This document shows positions 20,732-28,637 of a stretch of DNA of 64,000 nucleotides, in pieces. Location of the stretch: the NCBI GenBank assembly GCA_000773965.1, contig JRUP01000001.1, positions 1 through 64,000 on the forward strand, read 5' to 3'. A program made the translations under genes and the position numbers. This DNA is from Enterobacter cancerogenus (lineage in GTDB: Bacteria; Pseudomonadota; Gammaproteobacteria; Enterobacterales; Enterobacteriaceae). The notes under the pieces are model-generated. The model made no database searches. It was not told the origin of the DNA and was given only the letters and a program-made list of their open reading frames with translations. Position 1 is the stretch's first letter. Each line of letters starts with the position of its first letter.

Positions 20732-21544
20732 CTAGCGGAAAAGCGCCAGCAGTTCGTCAACCTGAGTGCGACCACTTATGCTTCGGCTGATGGAACGCCG
20801 GGCTTTGACTACGTGTAAAACCGCATTCTGATACCACTCACGCGTGAGCAGCGTGTCGTGGTTGGAAATCAGCACCGGTATGCTGTTTTCATGTGCCAGC
20901 TTATTTGCCAGCTCGGCCAGATGCTGCTGCTCGCGCAGGCTAAAGCTATTGGTGTGGTACGCGGTAAAGTTCGCCGTCGCCGACAAGGGCGCATACGGCG
21001 GATCGCAATAAACCACTGAGCCAGCAGGGGCGTTGTTCAGAGTAACATCGTACGATTCACAGACAAAGGTCGCTTTTTGCGCCCGTTCGGCAAACCACAA
21101 CAGCTCCGCTTCCGGGAAGTAAGGTTTGCGATAACGACCAAAAGGCACATTGAACTCACCGCGCAGATTGTAACGGCACAAACCGTTATAGCCATGCCGA
21201 TTGAGATAGAGAAACAGTAATGCACGCTGATATTCATCTTTGCTGGCGTTAAAGGCCAGACGTTGCGCGTAATAGGTCTCTGCGATATTACCTTCAGGCG
21301 TGAACAGCTGCCGCGCGTCTTCAATAAACTCAACCGTGCGGTTTTTAACGATGTTATAGAGATTGATCAGGTCACCGTTGATGTCCGCCAGGTGATAGCG
21401 ATCATAATCGGTGTTGAGGAACACGGAACCGGCACCCACAAAAGGTTCGACTAAACAGTCACCTTGTGGCAAATGACGACGGATATCGTCAAGCAGCGGG
21501 TATTTCCCTCCGGCCCATTTAAGGAAAGCGCGATTTTTCTTCAT
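20732..21544 (-). CDS. dam: DNA adenine methyltransferase (GATC)
   Basis: A 270-residue alpha-class N6-adenine methyltransferase acting on GATC, serving mismatch repair, replication timing and gene control. The AdoMet motif FVGAGSVF is near residue 35 and the catalytic DPPY is in [12 protein letters not shown] near residue 181. The N-terminus [13 protein letters not shown] matches E. coli Dam. It lies between damX and rpe, as expected for the housekeeping enzyme rather than a phage copy. Confidence 0.97.
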   Translation of the reverse strand: MKKNRAFLKWAGGKYPLLDDIRRHLPQGDCLVEPFVGAGSVFLNTDYDRYHLADINGDLINLYNIVKNRTVEFIEDARQLFTPEGNIAETYYAQRLAFNASKDEYQRALLFLYLNRHGYNGLCRYNLRGEFNVPFGRYRKPYFPEAELLWFAERAQKATFVCESYDVTLNNAPAGSVVYCDPPYAPLSATANFTAYHTNSFSLREQQHLAELANKLAHENSIPVLISNHDTLLTREWYQNAVLHVVKARRSISRSISGRTQVDELLALFR

Positions 21545-21640
21545 GCTGTCGTGGTTATTACATCTTAATTATGGGCTGTGGTGGAACCGACAGCAGCTTT
21601 GCGCTTTAAACGGGGCCGCATGATCGCAGCCCCACATCAA

Positions 21641-22681
21641 TTACTGACTTTCTTTCTTCACCTGACTCAACGGTTTTACCCACGGATTTGCCGCACGAAC
21701 TTCAGCAGGCAGTGATGCCACTGCGCGCTTGGCATCGGCTGGCGTAGCGTAAGCACCGCTGACCAGCACATACCAGGGCTGACCGTTACGCGTGGTCTTA
21801 TACACGTGATAACCGCTCAGATTTTGTTTCTTCGCCCAGGCATTCAGGCTCTCTTCTTTCGAGGCACCGCTCAACTGCAGCGTGTAGCTGCCACCGGTTG
21901 GCAGTGACTTACTGGCACCGCTGCTGGCACTCACAGGTGCATTGTGTGCAGCGGTGGTATGTGTTTTATTCTCTTTTGCTCCGGCTACCGGTTTCGACGT
22001 GGCCGGCGCTTTGTGCGCGGTGTTGCTGTGCGCTTCACGTGAACCGTTGCTATTGGCACGCGCAGATGTCTCAGAACGCATCGCCGGAGGCGTTATCGCT
22101 TTACCGTTACCGCTTACGGTAGCAGGCGCGGTCGGCAATGAACTGTTGCCTTGTGCACCCTGTGCCGCGTTATCAACCTGACCTTGCTGGTTGCTCAACG
22201 CATTGTTGAGATCGCCCGGCAGCGTCACACGTTGCTGATTGGCTGGCGTATCGACAGGCGCAGCCTGCGTCGGTGTTGAAGACACCGCTGGCATAGAAAT
22301 CGAGTTGGAATCGCCGCCTGCTGAAGAGGAGGATGTCGCTGGCGTCTGAGGTGCGTTTCCTTCCGCTGAAGGCGTGGCGTTTTGCTGGCCGCTCATGGAC
22401 GTCGAGCCGGAAAGGTCGATGTTCTTTTCACCGCCGGTTGCCGTTGGCGCCGCATTGCCATTATTAGCAGTGGTCGCTGGTTTCTTTTCATCTGGACCGG
22501 TCAAAGCCGAACCGATGCCCAGTACTACCAACAGCAGAACCAGGATGCCGATCCCCATCATCATATGCTGACGAGAAACAGGTACCTTCACTCTCGGCGC
22601 AGAAGACGTTTTGCGTGGCCGCGTAGGACGGCGGTCACTGGCATCAGGTTTTAACTCGTCTTCCGGTTTGAACTCATCCAT
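21641..22681 (-). CDS. damX: DamX, SPOR-domain cell division protein
   Basis: A 346-residue membrane protein. A short cytoplasmic N-terminus is followed by one membrane helix near residues 39-60 (MMMGIGILVLLLVVLGIGSAL), a long Ser/Thr/Ala/Asn/Pro-rich periplasmic linker, and a SPOR domain near residues 265-340 (SYTLQLSGASKEESLNAW). SPOR binds denuded septal peptidoglycan. It is shorter than E. coli DamX (428) because the linker is shorter. Placed between aroB and dam. Confidence 0.93.
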   Translation of the reverse strand: MDEFKPEDELKPDASDRRPTRPRKTSSAPRVKVPVSRQHMMMGIGILVLLLVVLGIGSALTGPDEKKPATTANNGNAAPTATGGEKNIDLSGSTSMSGQQNATPSAEGNAPQTPATSSSSAGGDSNSISMPAVSSTPTQAAPVDTPANQQRVTLPGDLNNALSNQQGQVDNAAQGAQGNSSLPTAPATVSGNGKAITPPAMRSETSARANSNGSREAHSNTAHKAPATSKPVAGAKENKTHTTAAHNAPVSASSGASKSLPTGGSYTLQLSGASKEESLNAWAKKQNLSGYHVYKTTRNGQPWYVLVSGAYATPADAKRAVASLPAEVRAANPWVKPLSQVKKESQ

Positions 22682-22731
22682 CTAGCCTCCTCCGTAAAAC
22701 AGCACGCTTCCCACGCACCGCATCACCACTC

Positions 22732-22852
22732 TACCCGTCATACTCAAGCTGAAACGGCGTTGGTTGCACTTTATTATCCAGACGCTCACTCACATCAGCG
22801 CCTGGAATGCATGCAATGCTCACCTTGCTGCAGTTCGACTTACTTAGGATAT
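22732..22852 (+). repeat. ERIC-like element between damX and aroB
   Basis: About 121 bp, beginning TACCCGTCATACTCAAG and ending TTAGGATAT. The ends and the internal GGCGTTGG, GCTCACTCAC and GCCTGGAATGC segments resemble the 127-bp ERIC/IRU repeat, though divergent from consensus. It ends three bases from the aroB stop codon, so it should be transcribed in the aroB-damX mRNA. Confidence 0.6.
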
Positions 22853-22854
22853 CT

Positions 22855-23943
22855 TCAGTATTTTAGACAATCGTTAATCGCAGCCAGCACCATATCATGT
22901 GCCACACCTGCGCGCACTTCAGAGCGGCCAATTGCGAGAGGCAGCACCAAACGCATTTCACCCGCCAGCACTTTTTTATCGCGCATCATGTGTGGAAGAT
23001 ACGCTTCTGCTTGCATGCTTGCCGGGCCGTGCACCGGTAAACCCGCTCGCAAAAATAGCGCAATAATACGATCGGTATCCGTCGACGTGAACTGACCCAG
23101 ACGTTCGGCGGTACGGGCAGCCATGACCATTCCCGCCGCAATCGCTTCACCGTGTAACCAGTTGCCATAGCCCATGTGCGCTTCAATCGCATGACCAAAA
23201 GTATGGCCCAGATTGAGCAGCGCGCGTTGACCGTTTTCACGTTCATCGGCGGCGACCACTTCAGCTTTGAGTTCACAGCAGCGACGGATGCAGTAGGCCA
23301 GGGCTTGCTGATCCAGTGCCAGCAGCGCATCAAGATTCTGCTCCAGCCACTGGAAGAACTCGCCATCGAGGATAATGCCGTATTTGATCACTTCCGCCAG
23401 ACCAGACGCTAATTCGCGCGCCGGCAGCGTAGCCAGGCAATCGGTATCGACCACCACTGAGGCTGGCTGGTAGAAGGCACCAATCATGTTTTTGCCCAGC
23501 GGATGGTTGACGGCTGTTTTACCGCCGACCGAAGAGTCGACCTGAGACAGCAGCGTTGTCGGTACCTGGATAAAGCGCACACCGCGTTGATAGCTCGCAG
23601 CAGCAAACCCAGTGAGATCACCAATCACACCGCCGCCGAGCGCAATTAACGTGGTATCACGTCCATGCGGTTTCTGCAGCAGCGCGGTGAAGACATCGTC
23701 CATCACAGCGAGCGTCTTGTACTTTTCACCATCAGGTAAAATCACCTGATCCACCTTCACGCCCGCCTGCGAAAGCAGTGCTGACAGCTTGTCGAGGTAG
23801 ATCGGAGCAAGCGTCTCATTGGTCACCAGCATGGCGTTATCGCCTGCTTTTAGCGGCCAAAAAGAAGCCGGATCGTTAAACAGTCCGGCAGCGATGGTGA
23901 TGGGGTAACTACGATCCCCGAGTGAGACAGTGATCTTCTCCAT
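22855..23943 (-). CDS. aroB: 3-dehydroquinate synthase
   Basis: A 362-residue enzyme making 3-dehydroquinate from DAHP, the second shikimate step. The NAD and metal motifs [14 protein letters not shown] near residue 104, [19 protein letters not shown] near residue 145 and the metal-site histidine in [12 protein letters not shown] near residue 243 are all present. It follows aroK by 39 bases in the aroKB-damX-dam operon. Confidence 0.97.
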   Translation of the reverse strand: MEKITVSLGDRSYPITIAAGLFNDPASFWPLKAGDNAMLVTNETLAPIYLDKLSALLSQAGVKVDQVILPDGEKYKTLAVMDDVFTALLQKPHGRDTTLIALGGGVIGDLTGFAAASYQRGVRFIQVPTTLLSQVDSSVGGKTAVNHPLGKNMIGAFYQPASVVVDTDCLATLPARELASGLAEVIKYGIILDGEFFQWLEQNLDALLALDQQALAYCIRRCCELKAEVVAADERENGQRALLNLGHTFGHAIEAHMGYGNWLHGEAIAAGMVMAARTAERLGQFTSTDTDRIIALFLRAGLPVHGPASMQAEAYLPHMMRDKKVLAGEMRLVLPLAIGRSEVRAGVAHDMVLAAINDCLKY

Positions 23944-23982
23944 GATGACCGATACCTATTACTGAGCCGTCAGGGCGCTGGA

Positions 23983-24504
23983 TTAATTTTTTTCCAGCAT
24001 ATTGATGATCTGATTGGCGACAACTTTTGCACTTTGATCATCAGTGCGAATAGTGACGTCAGCGATCTCTTCATAAAGTGGATTACGTTCGCCAGCTAAA
24101 GCTTCCAGTACTTCGCGCGGTGGCTCTTCAACCTGCAACAACGGACGTTTTTTATCACGCTGTGTACGAGCAAGTTGCTTCTCGATAGTCGTTTCAAGAT
24201 AAACGACCACGCCGCGGGCGGAGAGACGATTGCGGGTTTCACGGGATTTGACAGAACCACCACCGGTCGCCAGGACAATGCCTTGTTTCTCGGTGAGTTC
24301 ATTAATGATCTTCTCTTCGCGATCGCGGAAACCGTCTTCGCCTTCCACATCAAATACCCAGCCTACATCCGCTCCGGTACGTCGCTCAATTTCCTGATCG
24401 GAATCGAAAAATTCCATATTGAGTTGCTGAGCTAACTGACGACCAATAGTGCTTTTGCCGGCACCCATCGGCCCAACCAGAAAGATATTGCGTTTCTCTG
24501 CCAT
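23983..24504 (-). CDS. aroK: Shikimate kinase I
   Basis: A 173-residue P-loop kinase phosphorylating shikimate. Walker [10 protein letters not shown] is at residues 11-19, the substrate-binding region is [13 protein letters not shown] near residue 30, and GGGSV is near residue 80. The start at 24504 gives the family N-terminus [11 protein letters not shown] and length; the frame continues upstream without support. First gene of the operon. Confidence 0.96.
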   Translation of the reverse strand: MAEKRNIFLVGPMGAGKSTIGRQLAQQLNMEFFDSDQEIERRTGADVGWVFDVEGEDGFRDREEKIINELTEKQGIVLATGGGSVKSRETRNRLSARGVVVYLETTIEKQLARTQRDKKRPLLQVEEPPREVLEALAGERNPLYEEIADVTIRTDDQSAKVVANQIINMLEKN

Positions 24505-24986
24505 TTTATCGGTATTACTAAGAATTCGTTGATGATACCCCGCGTTCAGCATAGTGCTGGCGGGACAGGAACTGAGACCTCATGAGCATTAACAAGAGTC
24601 AGACGGAAAATTATCTCAACACTCATGGCCGTTTGGCAACCGAATAAATTGCCCCCGGCGACCTTGTAACAGGACCGGTCTGTGGTTCGCGAGACGGTAA
24701 CGCCCCTCCTGTTTTCCTTCACACTTCAAGCAGCATGCGCGTTGGCTGTGTCTTTTCATCCCTGAAACTTACAGAAATAAGCTTAGAAATGAACGCTTTT
24801 ACCACCGCGCTTTAACTCAATTTATTTAAGGAAAATATATTCTGACGCCAGTATCGCTTGTGACTGACGCCCATCGGAAGGTTATCCTGCCGCGTTCCGC
24901 TACACCGTTTTAAAAATCGCTAAACCTTGTAAGCTAATTCCTGCCCTGCGTCAACGCAGATGGCAAATCAGAGTGAATTTTCCGCT
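24505..24986. other. aroK-hofQ intergenic region
   Basis: 482 bases without a convincing gene. The right part before aroK (24505-24640) should hold the aroK promoter. 24714-24838 is a diverged ERIC-like element. The remaining 24840-24986, downstream of hofQ, contains a short CTGCG/CGCAG hairpin near 24951-24960 without a T run. No clean terminator for hofQ was found. Confidence 0.5.
24714..24838 (+). repeat. Diverged ERIC-like element between aroK and hofQ
   Basis: Starts near TTCACACTTCAAGCAGCATG and ends near TTTATTTAAGGAAAATAT, about 120 bp. GCGCGTTGGCTG and the spaced AAACTTACAGAAATAAGC core correspond in order to parts of the ERIC consensus, but identity is low. Without an alignment score it remains a likely but unproven relic. 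Confidence 0.45.
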
Positions 24987-26246
24987 TTATCCGGCTGTAA
25001 GCGCTGCTTCCCTGACCAGTCTGGGGGTAATGAAGATCACCAACTCCTTCTTTTTATGTTCTTTGGTTTGCTGACGGAACAGCGTTCCCAATAAGGGCAG
25101 TTCACCCAACCAAGGTACCCGCTGTTCGGTCTGCATGCGCTGTTGTTGAAAAATTCCGCCCAGCGCCAACGTTTCGCCATCACGCAGCGTCACCTGCGTT
25201 TCAATTTCCTGCTTATCAATACTCAGCACGCTGCTTTCACCTACGTTCAGGCTGCGCCCCGGCATGTTCTGGCTTAAGCGCAGTTTTAACTGAATCCGTC
25301 CATTCCCCAGCACCATGGGCGTCACTTCCATCCCTAACACTGCCTCTTTAAATTCAATCGCCGTTGCACCACTGCTGCCCGACTTCACCTCGTAAGGAAT
25401 TTCGGTTCCCTGTTTAATGGAAGCGGTTTGCTGATGAGAGGTAAAAAGCCGCGGACTGGCGATGATTTCAATTTGGTTCTCCTGCTCAAGCGCGCTGAGT
25501 TCCAGATTTAGCAATCCGCCACTGACCTGACCCAGCGTAACGCCCGCGCGCAAAGCAGGATTATTTACCGCCAATGGGATCGCCAGCTGTGGATGATGCA
25601 AGGCTGCCGTCACACTTTGGGCAGGTGCGGTTTGCCAGTTCACCCCCAGCTCACGCAGATGTTCTTCATTGATAGTGATGATGTGGGCAGACAACTCGAC
25701 CTGTTCGAGTGGCATATCCAGCGCGCGCAACCAGCGCGAGGCGTCACGCAACGCGGCGGCGGTGTCACGCAATAACAAGCTGTTGGTGCGGCTATCGACC
25801 GTGACACTGCCGCGTGAAGTGAGGAGTGAACGCTCCGCTTGCAGACTACGATAGACATCGCTGGCATTGGCGTAATGCAGCGTAACGGACTGCTGTTCGA
25901 GAGGAAGTTGCTGTTGCCGCTCCTCATGTTCTGTTTTCGCCTGTTGTGTCTGCATCTGTTGCCAGCTTTCGGGATAAACCAGCAGCACGCCCTCTTCCTG
26001 CACTACGGTGAGTTTTGCCAGCCGGGTCACCAGCGCCAGTGCGCGTTCCCATCCTACATTTTCCAGACGCAGTGATAAGCGCCCTTCAACGCCAGGTGCA
26101 ATCAGCAGGTTGGTTTGTTGATAATCTGCCAGCGCCTGCAAAATACGTTCAACGGGGGCATCATCAAACACCAGGCTTAAGCGTTCTTCATTTGCCTGCA
26201 GGGGCAGGCTCAAACTCAGGCACAGCAGTAGTGTCATCCATTTCAT
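24987..26246 (-). CDS. hofQ: HofQ, secretin for DNA uptake
   Basis: A 419-residue outer-membrane secretin related to PilQ/ComE. Residues 1-18 are a signal peptide. N-terminal N-domains follow (SLVFDDAPVERILQALADYQ), and the C-terminal secretin domain begins near residue 190, with IEIIASPRLFTSHQQTASIKQG and the terminal LVIFITPRLV. In E. coli hofMNOPQ lets DNA be used as a nutrient. The GGAGG ribosome site and start lie inside hofP, a 59-bp overlap. Last gene of the operon. Confidence 0.92.
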   Translation of the reverse strand: MKWMTLLLCLSLSLPLQANEERLSLVFDDAPVERILQALADYQQTNLLIAPGVEGRLSLRLENVGWERALALVTRLAKLTVVQEEGVLLVYPESWQQMQTQQAKTEHEERQQQLPLEQQSVTLHYANASDVYRSLQAERSLLTSRGSVTVDSRTNSLLLRDTAAALRDASRWLRALDMPLEQVELSAHIITINEEHLRELGVNWQTAPAQSVTAALHHPQLAIPLAVNNPALRAGVTLGQVSGGLLNLELSALEQENQIEIIASPRLFTSHQQTASIKQGTEIPYEVKSGSSGATAIEFKEAVLGMEVTPMVLGNGRIQLKLRLSQNMPGRSLNVGESSVLSIDKQEIETQVTLRDGETLALGGIFQQQRMQTEQRVPWLGELPLLGTLFRQQTKEHKKKELVIFITPRLVREAALTAG

Positions 26247-26568
26247 AATATCCTCCTTTTATAGACCAGGTGATTTGCTGCGGTGGGCAGCTTTGCGCGA
26301 CATGCAAGGTCATGCTATTCGCGGTTAACGCTGCCACCTGCCAGCTTGAGCGCGGTAACCGAGCCGAAGGGCCAAGACGATGATTTTTTCCTTCTGGTGA
26401 GCGTAGCCAGGCAACATAGCGCGTGGGAGTACCGATAATGCCCTGCAATCGCCAGCCATCAGGTTCAGCTGCCTGCATCCGACATTGCACCTCGGCCAGC
26501 GGCTGAAAGGGATCGCGTGCCAGCGTCAAGCCGCTCCACAGCACTAACAGCCATGCACTATGGCGCAT
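26188..26568 (-). CDS. hofP: HofP, DNA-uptake/pilus assembly protein
   Basis: A 126-residue protein with an N-terminal signal-like segment (HSAWLLVLWSGLTLA) and the RDPFQPL motif typical of PilP-type periplasmic proteins that link the inner-membrane pilus complex to the secretin. The ATG at 26568 is preferred to 26574, because GGAGG would touch the earlier ATG but stands six bases before the later one. It overlaps hofO upstream and hofQ downstream. Confidence 0.82.
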   Translation of the reverse strand: MRHSAWLLVLWSGLTLARDPFQPLAEVQCRMQAAEPDGWRLQGIIGTPTRYVAWLRSPEGKNHRLGPSARLPRSSWQVAALTANSMTLHVAQSCPPQQITWSIKGGYYEMDDTTAVPEFEPAPAGK

Positions 26569-27052
26569 CTCCATCCTCCAGCCACAGCTGTGTGTTCAGC
26601 GCTCCCTGCTCTTCTTTGAGTTCAAAGCGCTGCGGTACAGGCAGCCGAGTCAATGACAGCTCAGAAAACAGCGGAACAAATTGCGTCCAGCCGAGTCGCA
26701 GCTGTAACTGCTGCGGCTGATTATCCGGTAGCCAGCTTTCCAGTTGATCGCCGCGCGCGGTGATCAAGGCTTCAAGCGTAACTTGCTCAGTGACGCCACT
26801 CATGGGTTGCTGTAACCGTGCGATTTCCTGTTCGAGTACGTTGATGGCAGGTCGTGCAGCCAATAGCTGCTGACGCTGCATCACCTGTTGTGACATCACC
26901 GCCTGCTGGCGTAATTGGGCAGCATGAACCTGTTGCTGCGGGCGAAGTAAAATCCACCACGCCATAAGCATCAGCAGCAGAGACATGCCCAACAGGCAGG
27001 CGATGCGCCACATCAGGGCTAAAGCGAGCCAGCGCTGTAATGCATCATTCAC
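26558..27052 (-). CDS. hofO: HofO, PilO-like pilus assembly protein
   Basis: A 164-residue inner-membrane protein: one membrane helix near residues 17-34 (LLGMSLLLMLMAWWILL), then a coiled-coil-like Gln/Arg/Ala-rich stretch and a C-terminal globular part, as in PilO. Assignment rests on order between hofN and hofP plus topology; sequence is poorly conserved in this family. The GTG at 27052 is chosen because GGAG lies at good distance and it overlaps the hofN stop by 8 bp. A TTG one codon earlier is possible. Confidence 0.75.
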   Translation of the reverse strand: MNDALQRWLALALMWRIACLLGMSLLLMLMAWWILLRPQQQVHAAQLRQQAVMSQQVMQRQQLLAARPAINVLEQEIARLQQPMSGVTEQVTLEALITARGDQLESWLPDNQPQQLQLRLGWTQFVPLFSELSLTRLPVPQRFELKEEQGALNTQLWLEDGDAP

Positions 27053-27590
27053 CAATGTTCTCCTGCATCCGCGCGCGCAAGACAAATCGATAGTGCCCAG
27101 CGGTTTGGCGCTGCACGCTGGCCGGTCTAACCGTGGCAAACAGCGGCTGCCGCATCAATTGATGACGAAAATCCTGGATCGCCATCATGCTCTGCGCCTG
27201 CCCCTCGAACAGCAAGACGCCCTGGCGCCGCTCCACCCGTTTGAGCCAAAGCGTGTCCTGCATCAACATTGGCAAGCGCAGCCAGAACTGTTGCCAGCGC
27301 TGATGCTCATCCTTTTTACGCTGCCGTATCAGCTGCGCTTTTAATAGCTCATCGCGTTGCTGCAGCAGCAGTTGCTGTCGCGTCAACTGGCGTTGCAACG
27401 CTTCATGCTGTTGGCTGATCACCGCCAACGTCCTGTGCATCTGGCCCTGTGTCTGGCTTCCGCGCCACCATAACGACAGCACCATCATTACAGTCACCAG
27501 CAGGACACATCCCAGCAGAGTAAAACTTTGCTGGCGGCGACGTTTCTGCAGCTGCATACGCCAGGGTAATAAATTGACGGCCAGCATCAT
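27045..27590 (-). CDS. hofN: HofN, PilN-like pilus assembly protein
   Basis: A 181-residue inner-membrane protein with the PilN-type N-terminal NLLPWR motif at residues 6-11, followed by a basic stretch, one membrane helix (residues 24-42) and a Gln-rich coiled coil. In PilMN systems this cytoplasmic motif docks into the PilM homologue. The start overlaps the hofM stop as ATGA, with GGAGG in front. Confidence 0.85.
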   Translation of the reverse strand: MMLAVNLLPWRMQLQKRRRQQSFTLLGCVLLVTVMMVLSLWWRGSQTQGQMHRTLAVISQQHEALQRQLTRQQLLLQQRDELLKAQLIRQRKKDEHQRWQQFWLRLPMLMQDTLWLKRVERRQGVLLFEGQAQSMMAIQDFRHQLMRQPLFATVRPASVQRQTAGHYRFVLRARMQENIGE

Positions 27591-28396
27591 GCATCCTCCG
27601 GGCGCAGCGCCAGACCGAGCGCGATGGCAAACTCTCCCTCCTGCGCGGGCAGTGGCGGTTGTCGATAGTGCAGTAATGAAAGCGGTCGGCAGTGCGTCAC
27701 GCTGGGTTCATTCAAGCTGAAGGCCGAGGTGCAGAAGATGGACGATGCCTGAGGGAAGGTTTCACGCAGTTTCGCCAGCGTTAGAGGCTCTGTGGCTGCG
27801 CCTGATGTGCCCGGCTCACCGGCTAATGTCCATAGCCAGTGATCGCTAAGCGGATGGATTAAAAGTTGGTCACGATGCAGCGGCATGCGCATGGCGATTT
27901 GGGTCAACGCCAGGCTGCTCAGTTCAAAGACATCGGGTCGCAGGCCTGCCTCCTTTAACGGCGCCAGCCACTGCGCAATCACTTCACGCCGAGCCGCCGT
28001 AATGCACAGTTGCGTTGCATTGCGTGCCGAGCGGTAGTCAATCGACAGCGTGGCGGGTTCAACCGGAAACAAGCGTGGGGCCGAGGATGCCACATAACGG
28101 CTCATTGCCGGCTCACTGAGCGAGGTTTCTGGCAGCGGCAGTGTTCGCTGCAACACCAGTTGCGGGGGCAAGCCAACTCGCAGTGAATAGCGTTTCGGCA
28201 GATGGCGCTGCCAGCGCGTCAACATCTCCTGTAACAGTGGGGTAGTTTGCAACACGCCGTTGCGTAACGTATCGTGCGGCAGCGGTTGCTGCCACCAATG
28301 GCGTAACTGCCAGCCATGACGTCGGCGTTCAATGCCCAGGGCGCAGAGTTGCCCGTTTTGGATGTCCAATCCAATTTGCCAGCGCTGAAAAGCCAT
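27587..28396 (-). CDS. hofM: HofM, PilM-like actin-fold protein
   Basis: A 269-residue cytoplasmic protein with the PilM-like beginning QIGLDIQNGQLCALGIERRR and later VFELSSLALTQIAMR, matching the HofM family. In the HofMNOPQ system it would form the cytoplasmic base together with HofN. AAGGAGA precedes the ATG. First gene of the operon, divergent from mrcA as in E. coli, but with an ERIC element between them. Confidence 0.87.
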   Translation of the reverse strand: MAFQRWQIGLDIQNGQLCALGIERRRHGWQLRHWWQQPLPHDTLRNGVLQTTPLLQEMLTRWQRHLPKRYSLRVGLPPQLVLQRTLPLPETSLSEPAMSRYVASSAPRLFPVEPATLSIDYRSARNATQLCITAARREVIAQWLAPLKEAGLRPDVFELSSLALTQIAMRMPLHRDQLLIHPLSDHWLWTLAGEPGTSGAATEPLTLAKLRETFPQASSIFCTSAFSLNEPSVTHCRPLSLLHYRQPPLPAQEGEFAIALGLALRPEDA

Positions 28397-28434
28397 ATGC
28401 GCGATCTCCTTATCTTTTAGGTAAAAAAAGAGAG

Positions 28435-28557
28435 ACCCTCAATCTTTCGAGTGGCGGCAAGGCGGAAAACGAGCTATTACTCAGGCGCTTACCGAAGTCA
28501 GTGTCTAAGGTGAGCTCGCGCAGCCGACGTAGCTGCCGCTCGAAGTATGACGGGTAT
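28435..28557 (-). repeat. ERIC element between hofM and mrcA
   Basis: About 123 bp. The internal segment GAAGTCAGTGTCTAAGGTGA matches the conserved ERIC core AAGTAAGTGACTGGGGTGA in most positions. The outer ends, ACCCTCAATCTTTCGAG and the complement of CTCGAAGTATGACGGGT, agree at 12 of 17 positions as imperfect terminal inverted repeats. Size is close to the ERIC norm of 127 bp. It occupies half of the 241-bp divergent promoter region. Confidence 0.85.
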
Positions 28558-28637
28558 ATCAAAGCGTCAGGCTTGCCTTTATACTACCGCGCGATTGTTT
28601 ATAAACTGCCCAAACGACAACAGATGGGAATTCTCAG

